Shown piece by piece: positions 6,301 through 10,697 of a DNA stretch of 13,307 bases. Under the pieces are notes generated by a model. That model made no database searches. It was not told the DNA's origin and saw only the letters and a program-made list of their open reading frames with translations. The stretch covers positions 164,216 through 177,522 of the forward strand of contig MU646491.1 in NCBI GenBank assembly GCA_026770585.1. Reading direction: 5' to 3'. This DNA is from Baffinella frigidus (taxonomy: Eukaryota > Cryptophyceae > Cryptomonadales > Baffinellaceae). How positions within the stretch are numbered: the stretch's first letter is position 1; each line of letters starts with the position of its first letter. Both the position numbers and the translations under genes were made by a program.

Positions 6301-6973
6301 CAAGGAAAATTGCTACACAATTCGTTCTTATTAGTAATATTAAAGCAAGTGTGTGGTAATTTTCCTTGCCATCAAACTAAAGAAAAATAAGTTTCCCCGG
6401 ATAAACTTGCCCATGCAAATCGATCTCGGCAACCACCCTGGAGCTGACTAGGGTTAAATCGTGAATAGTCCTCGATCACAAAAGTTGACAGGTTTGTACC
6501 ACTACAATACTTTTTCGACTTTTTTGTACAGGAAATCATTCATCACGACCGGTCAGATTCCGACCGGTTTCTGGACAACGTGATCTTAAGTTTAAAGGGT
6601 TGTTTTCCGATCGTTTCTATTCGATCGGAAAACAACCTTTTTATTTTCCGATGTCTTTTGCATGTGTCTTTCTATTATTTTTGTACGGCAAAGCTCCCCG
6701 ATTTCGGGCGACTCCCCGTACAAATCCCCTAAAAACGGGAAACCCGCCATCAAAAGTCAATCGTTTCCTTAAGAGACGATTCGGCCGCGGTAAAATCACT
6801 TGTAAAAGACATCGGAAAATAAGCCAAATATATCCTGGGGTCCACTCTTGACCGGACGAACTCGGTAAGTCCACTTCGGAGTCCTGGTGGTGGTCGTAAA
6901 ATTGCGCCACAGCACTGACCTTGAGGATTCGCGGGGCGGGATTTGCCAGACAGCAACTCCCCGCAGCATGAAT
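85..6973 (-). CDS. NECAP: NECAP-family clathrin-coat-associated protein, seven exons, both ends incomplete
   Basis: Join on the minus strand: 6973-6920, 4781-4739, 3965-3869, 3407-3343, 2798-2709, 1314-1234, 144-85. NECAP proteins bind the ear domains of AP-1/AP-2 adaptors and act in clathrin-coated vesicle formation, through an N-terminal PH-like PHear domain. The joined exons give, in family order, [77 protein letters not shown]. These match the family's IPPR, GYRA-(D/E)[36 protein letters not shown] and LKEGQTI blocks. All six internal junctions keep phase; five donors are GT and one is GC. The recovered part is about 163 residues, close to a full PHear domain. The start exon is not identified. 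The last exon runs into a telomere-like array with no stop before base 1, so the tail and any ear-binding motif are unseen. Family identity is strong. Exact ends and which duplicate exons are spliced are inferred. Confidence 0.9.
430..610. repeat. Telomere-like TTTAGGG/TTTGGGG arrays
   Basis: Heptamer-type G-rich repeats at about 435-500 and 578-610 on the plus strand, with a relic of exon N6 between them. Confidence 0.8.
612..653 (-). pseudogene. 3' half of NECAP exon N6, cut by a foldback element
   Basis: Encodes [14 protein letters not shown] and keeps the donor-like AAG followed by GTC, then runs into CCCTAACCC repeats. Its 5' part is lost where the palindrome at 657-803 begins, a few bases upstream. 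Confidence 0.72.
657..803. mobile_element. Foldback element A1
   Basis: Imperfect inverted repeat of about 147 bp. The left arm AATCTCATACGCAAACACTT pairs with AAGTGTTGGCGTGTGAAAT, and ACTGGATT pairs with AATCCAGT. The centre holds the shared core AAAATTACTACACG...GTGTAGTAAATTTC. It truncates an exon N6 copy. No coding capacity. Confidence 0.8.
937..1001. repeat. 28-bp direct repeat with reversed C-rich flank
   Basis: GAACGCTCCGGAGAGGTCCT... and CAACCCTCCGGAAAGGTCCT... are repeated with an intervening CTTGAACC. The flanking CCCTAGACCCTAGACCCT at 918-936 runs opposite to the other arrays in the NECAP part. Confidence 0.65.
1083..1204. repeat. Regular TTTAGGG array in NECAP intron 6
   Basis: About sixteen near-perfect TTTAGGG units, the cleanest G-strand array in the window. 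It ends about 30 bp downstream of the donor of exon N6 in the gene's sense. Confidence 0.92.
1234..1314 (-). CDS. NECAP: NECAP exon N6 (DHIKFVE ... DLSLK block), most complete copy
   Basis: An 81-bp, 27-codon exon beginning [15 protein letters not shown] and ending HITDLSLK. It continues ALQ from N5 to give ALQDH, the conserved junction in NECAP. The acceptor is GAGCAG followed by GAC and the donor is AAG followed by GTCTCG (phase 0). Copies at 2119-2184 and 1709-1774 keep the acceptor and reading frame but lack the last codons. Only this copy has both the acceptor and the DLSLK end, so it is chosen as the spliced exon. Confidence 0.85.
1331..1551. mobile_element. Palindrome B1
   Basis: Arms of about 75-85 bp: TTAGAGCCAATGTGGTAGG, CTTGGCCA, CGAACTTCGAAGTT, AGATGCGAACTTCTAGATGG, each matched in reverse on the right. 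The AT-rich loop of about 70 bp contains TTTGTACTGAAAT. It lies directly upstream (NECAP sense) of the exon N6 acceptor. Confidence 0.8.
1567..1690. mobile_element. Palindrome B2
   Basis: TTCATAGA-CTATCTCAGA pairs with TCTGAGATAG-TCTATGAA. The inner part contains GAGTTTTAAAACTC and TTTGTACCAGAAATCGTTTAG-ATGGAC, the motif shared with other B-type sites in the window. Its inner part resembles the 177-bp tandem unit at 2410-2480. Confidence 0.72.
1709..1774 (-). pseudogene. Duplicate of NECAP exon N6 with intact acceptor, 3' end replaced
   Basis: Reads [19 protein letters not shown] then HIT, differing from N6 mainly at third codon positions. The acceptor (GAGTAG followed by GAC) is preserved. 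After ATCACG the sequence switches to TTACGGGC, so DLSLK and the donor are missing. It shares this breakpoint with the copy at 2119-2184. Confidence 0.75.
1798..1936. mobile_element. 139-bp MITE-like element, copy 1
   Basis: The ends CCACTTACCAGC and GCTGCTAAGTGG form a terminal inverted repeat. It is flanked on both sides by TA (1796-1797 and 1937-1938), as expected for a TA target duplication. Internally it has a CACCCTGGATTCAAGGTG hairpin and GTTTAGATGGAC. No ORF. About 139 bp in each of three copies. Confidence 0.8.
1937..2035. repeat. Inverted partial copy of the 139-bp element end
   Basis: CCACTTAGCAGC at 1989-2000 and GTCCATCTAAAC at 2022-2033 are the right part of the 139-bp element in reverse orientation, facing copy 1 across about 52 bp. 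Together with copy 1 they form a palindrome from about 1880 to 2050. Confidence 0.65.
2119..2184 (-). pseudogene. Second duplicate of NECAP exon N6 with intact acceptor
   Basis: Reads [19 protein letters not shown] then HIT, with several amino-acid changes (E to K, W to R) compared with N6. It keeps the acceptor AAGCAG followed by GAC and breaks at the same base as the 1709-1774 copy (ATCACGTTAC). It looks like an older, decaying copy. Confidence 0.72.
2200..2365. repeat. Degenerate telomere-like array in NECAP intron 5
   Basis: GGGTTT-type repeats with variable spacing on the plus strand, bounded by N6 and N5 exon copies. It includes short tandem GTTGAGC units at 2266-2281. Confidence 0.75.
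2366..2420 (-). pseudogene. Second, frameshifted duplicate of NECAP exon N5
   Basis: Encodes ASEFDR, then a frame break, then FDFKFALQ. The donor position reads CAG followed by ACCCGC, so even the GC donor is gone. This is the most decayed of the three N5 copies. Confidence 0.68.
2532..2585 (-). pseudogene. Duplicate of the 3' half of NECAP exon N5
   Basis: Reads [18 protein letters not shown], matching [16 protein letters not shown] of N5, and ends with the same GC donor (CAG then GCCCGCC). It lacks the exon's first half and acceptor. It is carried within a 177-bp tandem repeat. Confidence 0.75.
2709..2798 (-). CDS. NECAP: NECAP exon N5 (AFLGIGF / FDFNVALQ block), GC donor
   Basis: A 90-bp, 30-codon exon with [13 protein letters not shown] followed by [10 protein letters not shown], matching AFIGIGF[14 protein letters not shown] of the family. 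The acceptor CCCAG is formed at the edge of a CCCCAAA array. The donor is CAG followed by GCCCGCC, a GC rather than GT donor. No GT nearby would preserve the ALQ-DH junction. Two decayed copies of its 3' half lie downstream in a 177-bp tandem repeat. Confidence 0.9.
2799..2838. repeat. Short TTTGGGG array at the acceptor of NECAP exon N5
   Basis: GGGTTTGGGGTTTGGGG directly abuts the exon. On the sense strand the CCCCAAACCCAG end of the array is the splice acceptor. Confidence 0.8.
2840..3085. other. Intron sequence without recognised content
   Basis: Part of the intron between exons N4 and N5. No exon relic, array or strong palindrome is visible, and the open frames here have no recognisable protein features. 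Confidence 0.5.
3089..3123. repeat. Perfect 14-bp hairpin
   Basis: CTCCGAAAGTGGAC and GTCCACTTTCGGAG are separated by 7 bp. It could act as an RNA hairpin in the NECAP intron, but no role is evident. Confidence 0.8.
3186..3246 (-). pseudogene. Duplicate of NECAP exon N4
   Basis: Encodes [19 protein letters not shown] with donor CGG followed by GTACGG, against [18 protein letters not shown] in N4. Its 5' end is truncated exactly where a GTTTAGATGGAC motif (3247-3258) abuts it, and the original acceptor is gone. Confidence 0.75.
3283..3320. repeat. 12-bp hairpin between the two N4 copies
   Basis: GAACATTCTAGA and TCTAGAATGTTC are separated by 14 bp, downstream of exon N4 in the NECAP sense. 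Confidence 0.78.
3343..3407 (-). CDS. NECAP: NECAP exon N4 (DSSRYFVLR block)
   Basis: A 65-bp exon. After the split Val codon it reads [20 protein letters not shown] and then Arg. DSSRYFV is the most recognisable NECAP signature. The acceptor is GATGACAG and the donor is CGG followed by GTACC (phase 0). A diverged duplicate lies at 3186-3246. Confidence 0.9.
3704..3773 (-). pseudogene. Duplicate of NECAP exon N3 with stop codon
   Basis: Encodes EGKSA, a stop where N3 has Trp (TGG to TAA), then [16 protein letters not shown] and the conserved CCAG followed by GTC donor. The 5' part is missing where the foldback element at 3761-3850 starts. Confidence 0.75.
3761..3850. mobile_element. Foldback element A5 (short arms)
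   Basis: CCTCCTCGTAGTTTACTACACG pairs with CGTGTAGTAAAGTAGATGCGAGG. The loop contains its own small hairpin (GTCAGCAAAATTGCTGAC). It shares the TTTACTACACG ends of the A core but a different centre. It abuts a truncated copy of exon N3. Confidence 0.7.
3869..3965 (-). CDS. NECAP: NECAP exon N3 (IRLED / SGDLF block)
   Basis: A 97-bp exon containing [16 protein letters not shown] followed by [11 protein letters not shown]. It corresponds to the LRI-x-x-KG-x-x-x-x-I-x-LED and SGELFA strands of the PHear domain. The acceptor is GGCTCGGCAG and the donor is CCAG followed by GTCACTTG (phase 1). The usual WSGR/WTGR before the first strand is here TCRMR, a divergent residue set. An interrupted second copy lies at 3704-3773. 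Confidence 0.87.
4238..4328. repeat. Dispersed repeat D, copy in NECAP intron 2
   Basis: CTCAGTCGGGTTGGCGGACT...ATCCGTCAACTTTGGAGC is matched along about 90 bp by 8034-8120, including GACTATTCT, TGCTGGG-type and ATCCGTCAACTTTGGAG blocks. No terminal inverted repeat or ORF is evident. Confidence 0.7.
4337..4508. mobile_element. Foldback element A3
   Basis: Inverted repeat. ATCTCCATACAAGTA pairs with TACTTGTATGGAGAT, and the pairing extends weakly outwards (TTGGTCTCGCCATAT with ATATTGGTGAGGCC). The reverse complement of its core aligns with A1 (TTACTACACG...TGCTT...GTGTAGTAAATTTC). Confidence 0.82.
4556..4737. repeat. 30-bp minisatellite in NECAP intron 2
   Basis: About six units of roughly 30 bp, such as TAAGTGGACAAGTGGTCCAC followed by TTTGGAGGGG. 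Each unit is itself partly self-complementary (AAGTGGAC/GTCCACTT). It ends a base or two inside the donor side of exon N2. Confidence 0.88.
4739..4781 (-). CDS. NECAP: NECAP exon N2 (SYRAAEW block)
   Basis: A 43-bp exon encoding [14 protein letters not shown], corresponding to the GYRA-(S/A)-(D/E)W segment after IPPR in NECAP proteins. The acceptor is GCGGCAG followed by GTCATAT and the donor is CAG followed by GTCAAC (phase 0). The intron before it is 2138 bp, the largest in the gene. A truncated copy of its first four codons lies upstream at 5083-5095. Confidence 0.85.
4801..4940. repeat. Palindrome with strong inner hairpin
   Basis: The outer ends CCCTTTTTAAA and TTTAAAAAGGG pair, as does the inner GTCACGTGTCC (4862-4872) with GGACACGTGAC (4888-4898). 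The middle arms are poorly matched. It lies directly upstream of exon N2 in the NECAP sense. Confidence 0.65.
4971..5072 (+). other. Small ORF with heptad pattern, doubtful gene
   Basis: The 21-bp repeat gives an ATG-to-TAG frame of 33 codons on the plus strand. It has seven-residue units ([28 protein letters not shown]), with Ala at the second and fifth positions and Ile/Met at the fourth, as in a short coiled coil. It lies inside a NECAP intron on the opposite strand with no sign of its own promoter. Probably a by-product of a repeat length divisible by three. Confidence 0.15.
4978..5081. repeat. 21-bp tandem repeat
   Basis: Five units of AGGCTAAGATAGCAAATTCCG and variants. A single inverted unit piece occurs at 4061-4077 (GGAATTTGCTATCTTAG). 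Confidence 0.85.
5083..5095 (-). pseudogene. Truncated copy of the start of NECAP exon N2
   Basis: Acceptor GAGCAG followed by G and codons for SYRA, then a switch into the 21-bp tandem repeat. It is only 13 bp plus acceptor, so taken alone it would be weak. The matching acceptor and the pattern at other exons support it. Confidence 0.4.
5099..5159. repeat. Hairpin with C-rich / G-rich stem
   Basis: CCCCCCTCCTAC and GTAGGAGGAGGGGGG pair around an AT-rich loop. It abuts the truncated N2 copy. Confidence 0.75.
5257..5395. mobile_element. 139-bp MITE-like element, copy 2
   Basis: Same length and layout as the copy at 1798-1936, including CACCTTGAATTCAAGGTG, GGTTCCAGGGCAATGGATAA and GTTTAGATGGACTGTATCC. 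The ends are CCACGTACCAGC and GCTGCTAAGTGG. TA precedes the left end with one extra C; no clear duplication on the right. Confidence 0.82.
5400..6000. other. Intron sequence without recognised content
   Basis: Part of the 2.1-kb NECAP intron 1. There are scattered short CCCAGGAA/TTCCTGGG inverted words at 5602-5745, but no array, MITE or exon relic could be identified. A 125-codon plus-strand open frame at 5369-5746 has no protein-like features and starts inside the MITE copy 2 right end. Confidence 0.5.
6008..6159. mobile_element. Long palindrome with nested hairpins
   Basis: A near-perfect inverted repeat of about 150 bp with ends TTTATCTCAGAAAACGAG and CTCGTTTTCTGAGATAAA. Each arm is itself palindromic (AAAACGAGTT...AACTCGTTTT), so a cruciform with side arms is possible. 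The loop core CTACAAAATCGTCAACTT...AAGTTGACAAATTTGTAG differs from the A family. Confidence 0.8.
6159..6234. repeat. 38-bp direct repeat, two copies
   Basis: AAGTGGACTTGCCCAAGTCG followed by TTTCCATC(G/C)TCCGATCCC occurs twice in tandem (second unit partial) between two foldback elements. Confidence 0.85.
6256..6412. mobile_element. Foldback element A4
   Basis: Near-perfect inverted repeat of about 157 bp. GGGCAA-TTTATCCGGGGAAA and TTTTTCTTTAGTTTGATGGC pair with their complements on the right. The core in reverse complement reads AAAATTACCACACA...TGCTTTAATATTAC...TGTGTAGCAA, clearly the A core. Its arms are unrelated to A1-A3. Confidence 0.82.
6594..6640. repeat. Perfect hairpin
   Basis: AAAGGGTTGTTTTCCGATCG and CGATCGGAAAACAACCTTT are separated by about 8 bp. 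The right part touches the next palindrome. Confidence 0.82.
6641..6822. repeat. Nested palindrome next to NECAP exon N1
   Basis: The outer arms TTATTTTCCGATGTCTTTT and AAAAGACATCGGAAAATAA pair. An inner pair, TTTGTACGG and CCGTACAAA, lies within the loop. It sits just downstream of exon N1 in the NECAP sense. Confidence 0.78.
6920..6973 (-). CDS. NECAP: NECAP exon N1 (first recognised exon, IPPR block)
   Basis: This 54-bp exon reads [17 protein letters not shown] plus part of an Arg codon, matching the V-x-V-(Y/W)-x-IPPR start of the NECAP PHear domain. The acceptor is CTTTCCAG before ATTC and the donor is AAG followed by GTCAGTG. It ends in phase 2; joining AG to the first G of the next exon gives Arg. 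It contains an ATG (MLRGV...), but homology seems to extend to the Phe before it and a good acceptor sits immediately upstream. A short upstream coding exon is therefore more likely than a start here. Confidence 0.85.
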
Positions 6974-7501
6974 CTGGAAAGATGGAGGGGACGAGAGCGA
7001 TGAGATCCTGGATTGCAAAATGTTTGTCGGGCTTATGCGCGCGAGCAGAACAAGGGTCAAACTGGGGCGGGGCGTCGTCTGTGAAGGGCTTGGGCGAAAG
7101 AGTGTTTCGGGATTCGCGGGCCGGGCGTGCGTTTACAGGATTTGCTCCGACGCGCCGGTATCCTCCTCGCCCTCCTGTGACAGGGGTGAGATGTTTCAAA
7201 AAAAATGGCAGAAACCGAATGGTTCTCTGGGTTTTTCAGCACGACAGTCCGCCGGCACGTGCGTTCTTTCGCGGCCACACGCCCGCCGGCACCAAAGCAC
7301 ACCCCTGTCGATATCGCGAGGAGAGCGCTGTGGGTGTGCAAGGGTGCATTGTCGAGCAAACGAACCATGTTGACGGTTTTGATTCGATTTGATTTGAAAA
7401 TTTGATCAATGAAATTGACTTTCACTTCGAGACCGGCAACCTTTGAATTACTCAACAGAGGACGGATCGCGTGGGTGGGCGGCTTGTCTCCTCCTCCTCC
7501 C
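6974..7501. promoter_or_regulatory. Divergent upstream region between NECAP and mS34
   Basis: About 530 bp separate the first recognised NECAP exon from the mS34 start. The two genes point away from each other, so promoters for both, the mS34 5' leader and the missing NECAP start exon should lie here. A T/A-rich patch (7376-7425, GATTCGATTTGATTTG and similar) precedes the mS34 ATG. No TATA box or known motif can be named with confidence. Unlike most introns, the stretch is free of telomere-like arrays. Confidence 0.4.
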
Positions 7502-7915
7502 ATGTCCGTCGCGGCCGCTGCGCGATCCCTGGGGCGCGCCCTCATCGCGTCTTCCCCCGCCGCCCCCGCCGCACGCTCTGCCGCGCGGGCGCTAGGCTTC
7601 CGCGGGCCCAGCCCAGTCGGGGCTTCACCCAGGGCTTTCGCCGGGGCTGCCGTCGGGGCGCCCCTGCCCCAACAGCAGGCGCCGCTGGATGCTGTGGATG
7701 CTGGACGCAGTGTGTCGGGGGGGCTGGCGGCAGGGCGGGGGGGGCTGTTGTTTGGTGGGGTGCGGGCGCCGGTAGGCGCTCCTGGGCCTGGGCGAGGGGG
7801 GCTGGCGGGGGCGGGGGCGCGGGGGATGGCAGCTGCGGCGGCTGAGCCTGCTGCGAAGCCGCGCGTCCGGTCATGGGGACCGGCGCCGAAGATTCGTCCT
7901 CCGCTTCCTTTGAAG
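7502..7915 (+). CDS. MRPS34: mS34 exon 1 (presequence and variable N-terminal region)
   Basis: The exon starts at an ATG followed by SVAAAARSLGRALIASS, a typical mitochondrial targeting pattern. It continues through an Ala/Gly/Pro-rich segment to RVRSWGPAPKIRPPLPLK. It ends AAG followed by GTGCGT, a strong donor, phase 0, matching exon 2. The region is the most GC-rich in the window. An in-frame ATG at 7409 would add 31 residues and place the presequence internally, so 7502 is preferred. The long low-complexity part could hold an additional short intron that cannot be seen. Confidence 0.7.
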
Positions 7916-8893
7916 GTGCGTGCCCGGGGATCGGGGTCGGTGGGTTTTGGACCAGTGCACTGCGATGCTGGGACGATAGAAATGGCGGTCCAGCTCTGCT
8001 CTTTGTTTGGGGTGACGGCAGCGCCTGACCTCTAGCTCTGCCTCACTCGGGCTGGCTGACTATTCTTAAGAGGACATGCTGGGCGTGTGGTACAAATCCG
8101 TCAACTTTGGAGCCGAAAAGAGCCCGGGCTCACCAAGTTGTTGAGACCAAATAGCCTGAGGCAGGGCTAGAACTTGCAAGGACTGAGAGGAGCCGGGGGT
8201 CCTGGGGCCTCCTCACGTGAAAAGTACACCGAGAGTTGCTGTCGTCAGGAACACACAGCGGGCTACGAAGGGGCTTTCGCCCCGAATCGGGCCGAGACTC
8301 CGGAATCATGTCCGTAGGAACCCCCCAATGTCCCTACGGCATTGCCTACCGAAGGTGCTATGGTCCAGTATATTCCCGAAATACCTTCGTAGTCCGCTGT
8401 GTGGAAGAGGGGGTGGCGAATTCTGCTCTGGCGCGCCTCCCCAAACCCCAAACCCTAAACCCTAAACCCTAAACCCTTAACCGTAGCGGTCCTCACAGAA
8501 AGAGGTTGGTGTCCTGGGCAGGACGGGGCAGCCCTCAACCCCAAACCGTAAACCCTACACCCTTGACTATAAACCCTAAACCCTAAAACCTAAACCCCAA
8601 CCCCCAAACCATAAACCATAAACCATAAACCACAAAGCATAAGCCATAAGCCTTACACCCTAAACCATAAACCATAAACCATACCATAAACCATAAACCC
8701 TCAAGCAGGACGAGGTAGTGAAGTAGGTGTTCGCCACCCCCGAGAAGAAAAAGGGCACCACCATCTTCTGATCCCTTAACCCAACCATCCTCCCAAAAGT
8801 AAACATTCTCTCTCCTCTCCAGGATGGGCAAGTGCTCGCCCCGATCGAGAAGAAGAGGGTCACTAGTGTTGATTTCTCTCTCTCTCTCTTCTG

Positions 8894-8927
<34 letters not shown>

Positions 8928-10660
8928 TCTCCCTCTCCCCCCCCCTCTCTCTCTCTTCTCTTCTCTCCAACGTCTTCTCGTCCCTTAACCATAAACCAGG
9001 AGGGGGAAATGTCGTCGGTGCTCGCGCCGATCGAGAACAAGCGGGGCAACAACGTGTCTACCATCCTCACACCAAACACCTTCCACGCCAGAGGGCTCGA
9101 GGGAAACCGACGCCTTATCCACGCCAGATCTGGCGTCGTTGACTTGAGTGTTGAGGGGATTTCACCTGAAAGATGTCACAAGTGGGTGTTTCGAGGCCTC
9201 TGGCGTGGCGATAACGCAACTACCTCTCCTCTTGATCAGGAGGGGCAGGTGGCGTCGGTGCTCGACCCGGTCAGGAACAAGCGGGGCAACAACGTCTTCG
9301 ACATCCTCAAGATGCTTGACCGCTTCGGCGTTGGCTGGCGGTGCAACCCTAAACACCCCACACCCTACACCCTACACCCTGCACCCTACACCCTACACCC
9401 TACATCCTACACCCTACACCCTACACCCTGGGGTGGGGTACGGAGAGGAAGAAGGGCAACGACTTATGTCGACTAAAGATTCTGTCAACTTAAGCAACGT
9501 CTTCGACCGCTTCGGCGTCCGCTGGCGGTACCGCGCCCGGATTCGGAAGGGTCCGATAGCATAAAACTGTAGATGGACGCAAAACCCTCAAGACCCTTCC
9601 GAATTCGTGTTATGCTATCCGTCATCCGACGCTAACGGTACTCCTGTCAACCCGAAACCCGAAACGCCGAACCCCCAAACGGTCAAACCCTACGGTAGAG
9701 GTCCGCCAGTTTCGGGTTGACCAACCCGAAACCCAAAAACCAAAAACCGAAAACCCTCAACCATAAACCCTACACCCTCAACCCTTCGGTGTCCACTGGC
9801 GGCGCTAACCCGTAAACCCTGATCACTATACCCTCAACCCTGCACATCACACCCGAAACCCGAAACCCTACACCCCAAACCCTAAACCCCAAACTCTCAA
9901 CCCCAAACCCTTCGGCGTCGGCTGACGGTGCCCCCCGAAACCCTAAACCCAATCCACCCTAACCCCAAACCCTGAGCCCCAAACCCCAAACCCCAAACCC
10001 CAAACCCTAAGCCCCATACCCTCAACCCCAAACCCCAAACCCCAGACCCCAAACCCCAAACTCCAAACCCCGTACCCCATACCCCAAACCCCAAACCCTA
10101 AGCCTCAAATCCCAATCCCCAAACCCTCAACCCTCAACCCCAAACCTTTAACAGGGTCGCGCGGAACCCGTGGATTAAGAACTACCCTGGCTCCTACTGG
10201 GTTATCACGCGGTAACCCTAAACCCTAAACCGCAAACACTAAACCCCAAACACTCAACACTCAACACTAAACCCGTGGATTCGGAACTGCCCAGACTCCT
10301 ACTTGGTCATTACGCGGTAACCCTAAACCCTAAACCCCAAACCCCAAACCCCAAACCCTAAACCCTCACCCGTGGCTTAAGAACTACCCCGACTCCTACT
10401 GGGCTATCATGCGGTCAAACTTAATCCCTGAGCCCTAGGCCCCAAACCCTACACCCTGAACCCCAAACACTAAACCCCAAACACTAAACACTCAACCCGT
10501 GGATTCGGAAGTACCCTGACTCATACTGGGCCATCACGCGGTTTGCGCCCTAAACCCTGAACCCTGAACCCCACACCCTAAATCCTAAACCCTAAGCCCT
10601 CAACCCGAGGGCGCGTGGGTATTTCAGATGAACTAAGAGATGGTGTGGGGGCGAGCGAGC

Positions 10661-10697
<37 letters not shown>

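Noticed and set aside
6641-7199. Minus-strand open frames around NECAP exon N1
   Set aside because: They cover N1 in other frames. The conserved IPPR block is in the frame used for N1.
7057-7545. 162-codon minus-strand open frame
   Set aside because: No recognisable protein features. It overlaps the mS34 start in antisense, and the frame owes its length to GC-rich sequence.
7409-8035. A single 208-codon gene on the plus strand
   Set aside because: Its last 39 codons follow a strong GTGCGT donor and look non-coding. The upstream ATG would put the mitochondrial presequence inside the protein. Only 7502-7915 is kept, as mS34 exon 1.
9240-9340. Formin FH2-like resemblance (VLDP...NKRGNNV)
   Set aside because: The following exons (YPGSYWVIT, KAWGVLYWKG, KREWRY) fit mS34 in order and phase, and FH2 has no such continuation.
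8832-9476. 214-codon plus-strand gene
   Set aside because: The frame runs through a CT microsatellite, an exon relic and the out-of-frame true exon 2. The Ser/Leu-rich start is repeat-encoded.
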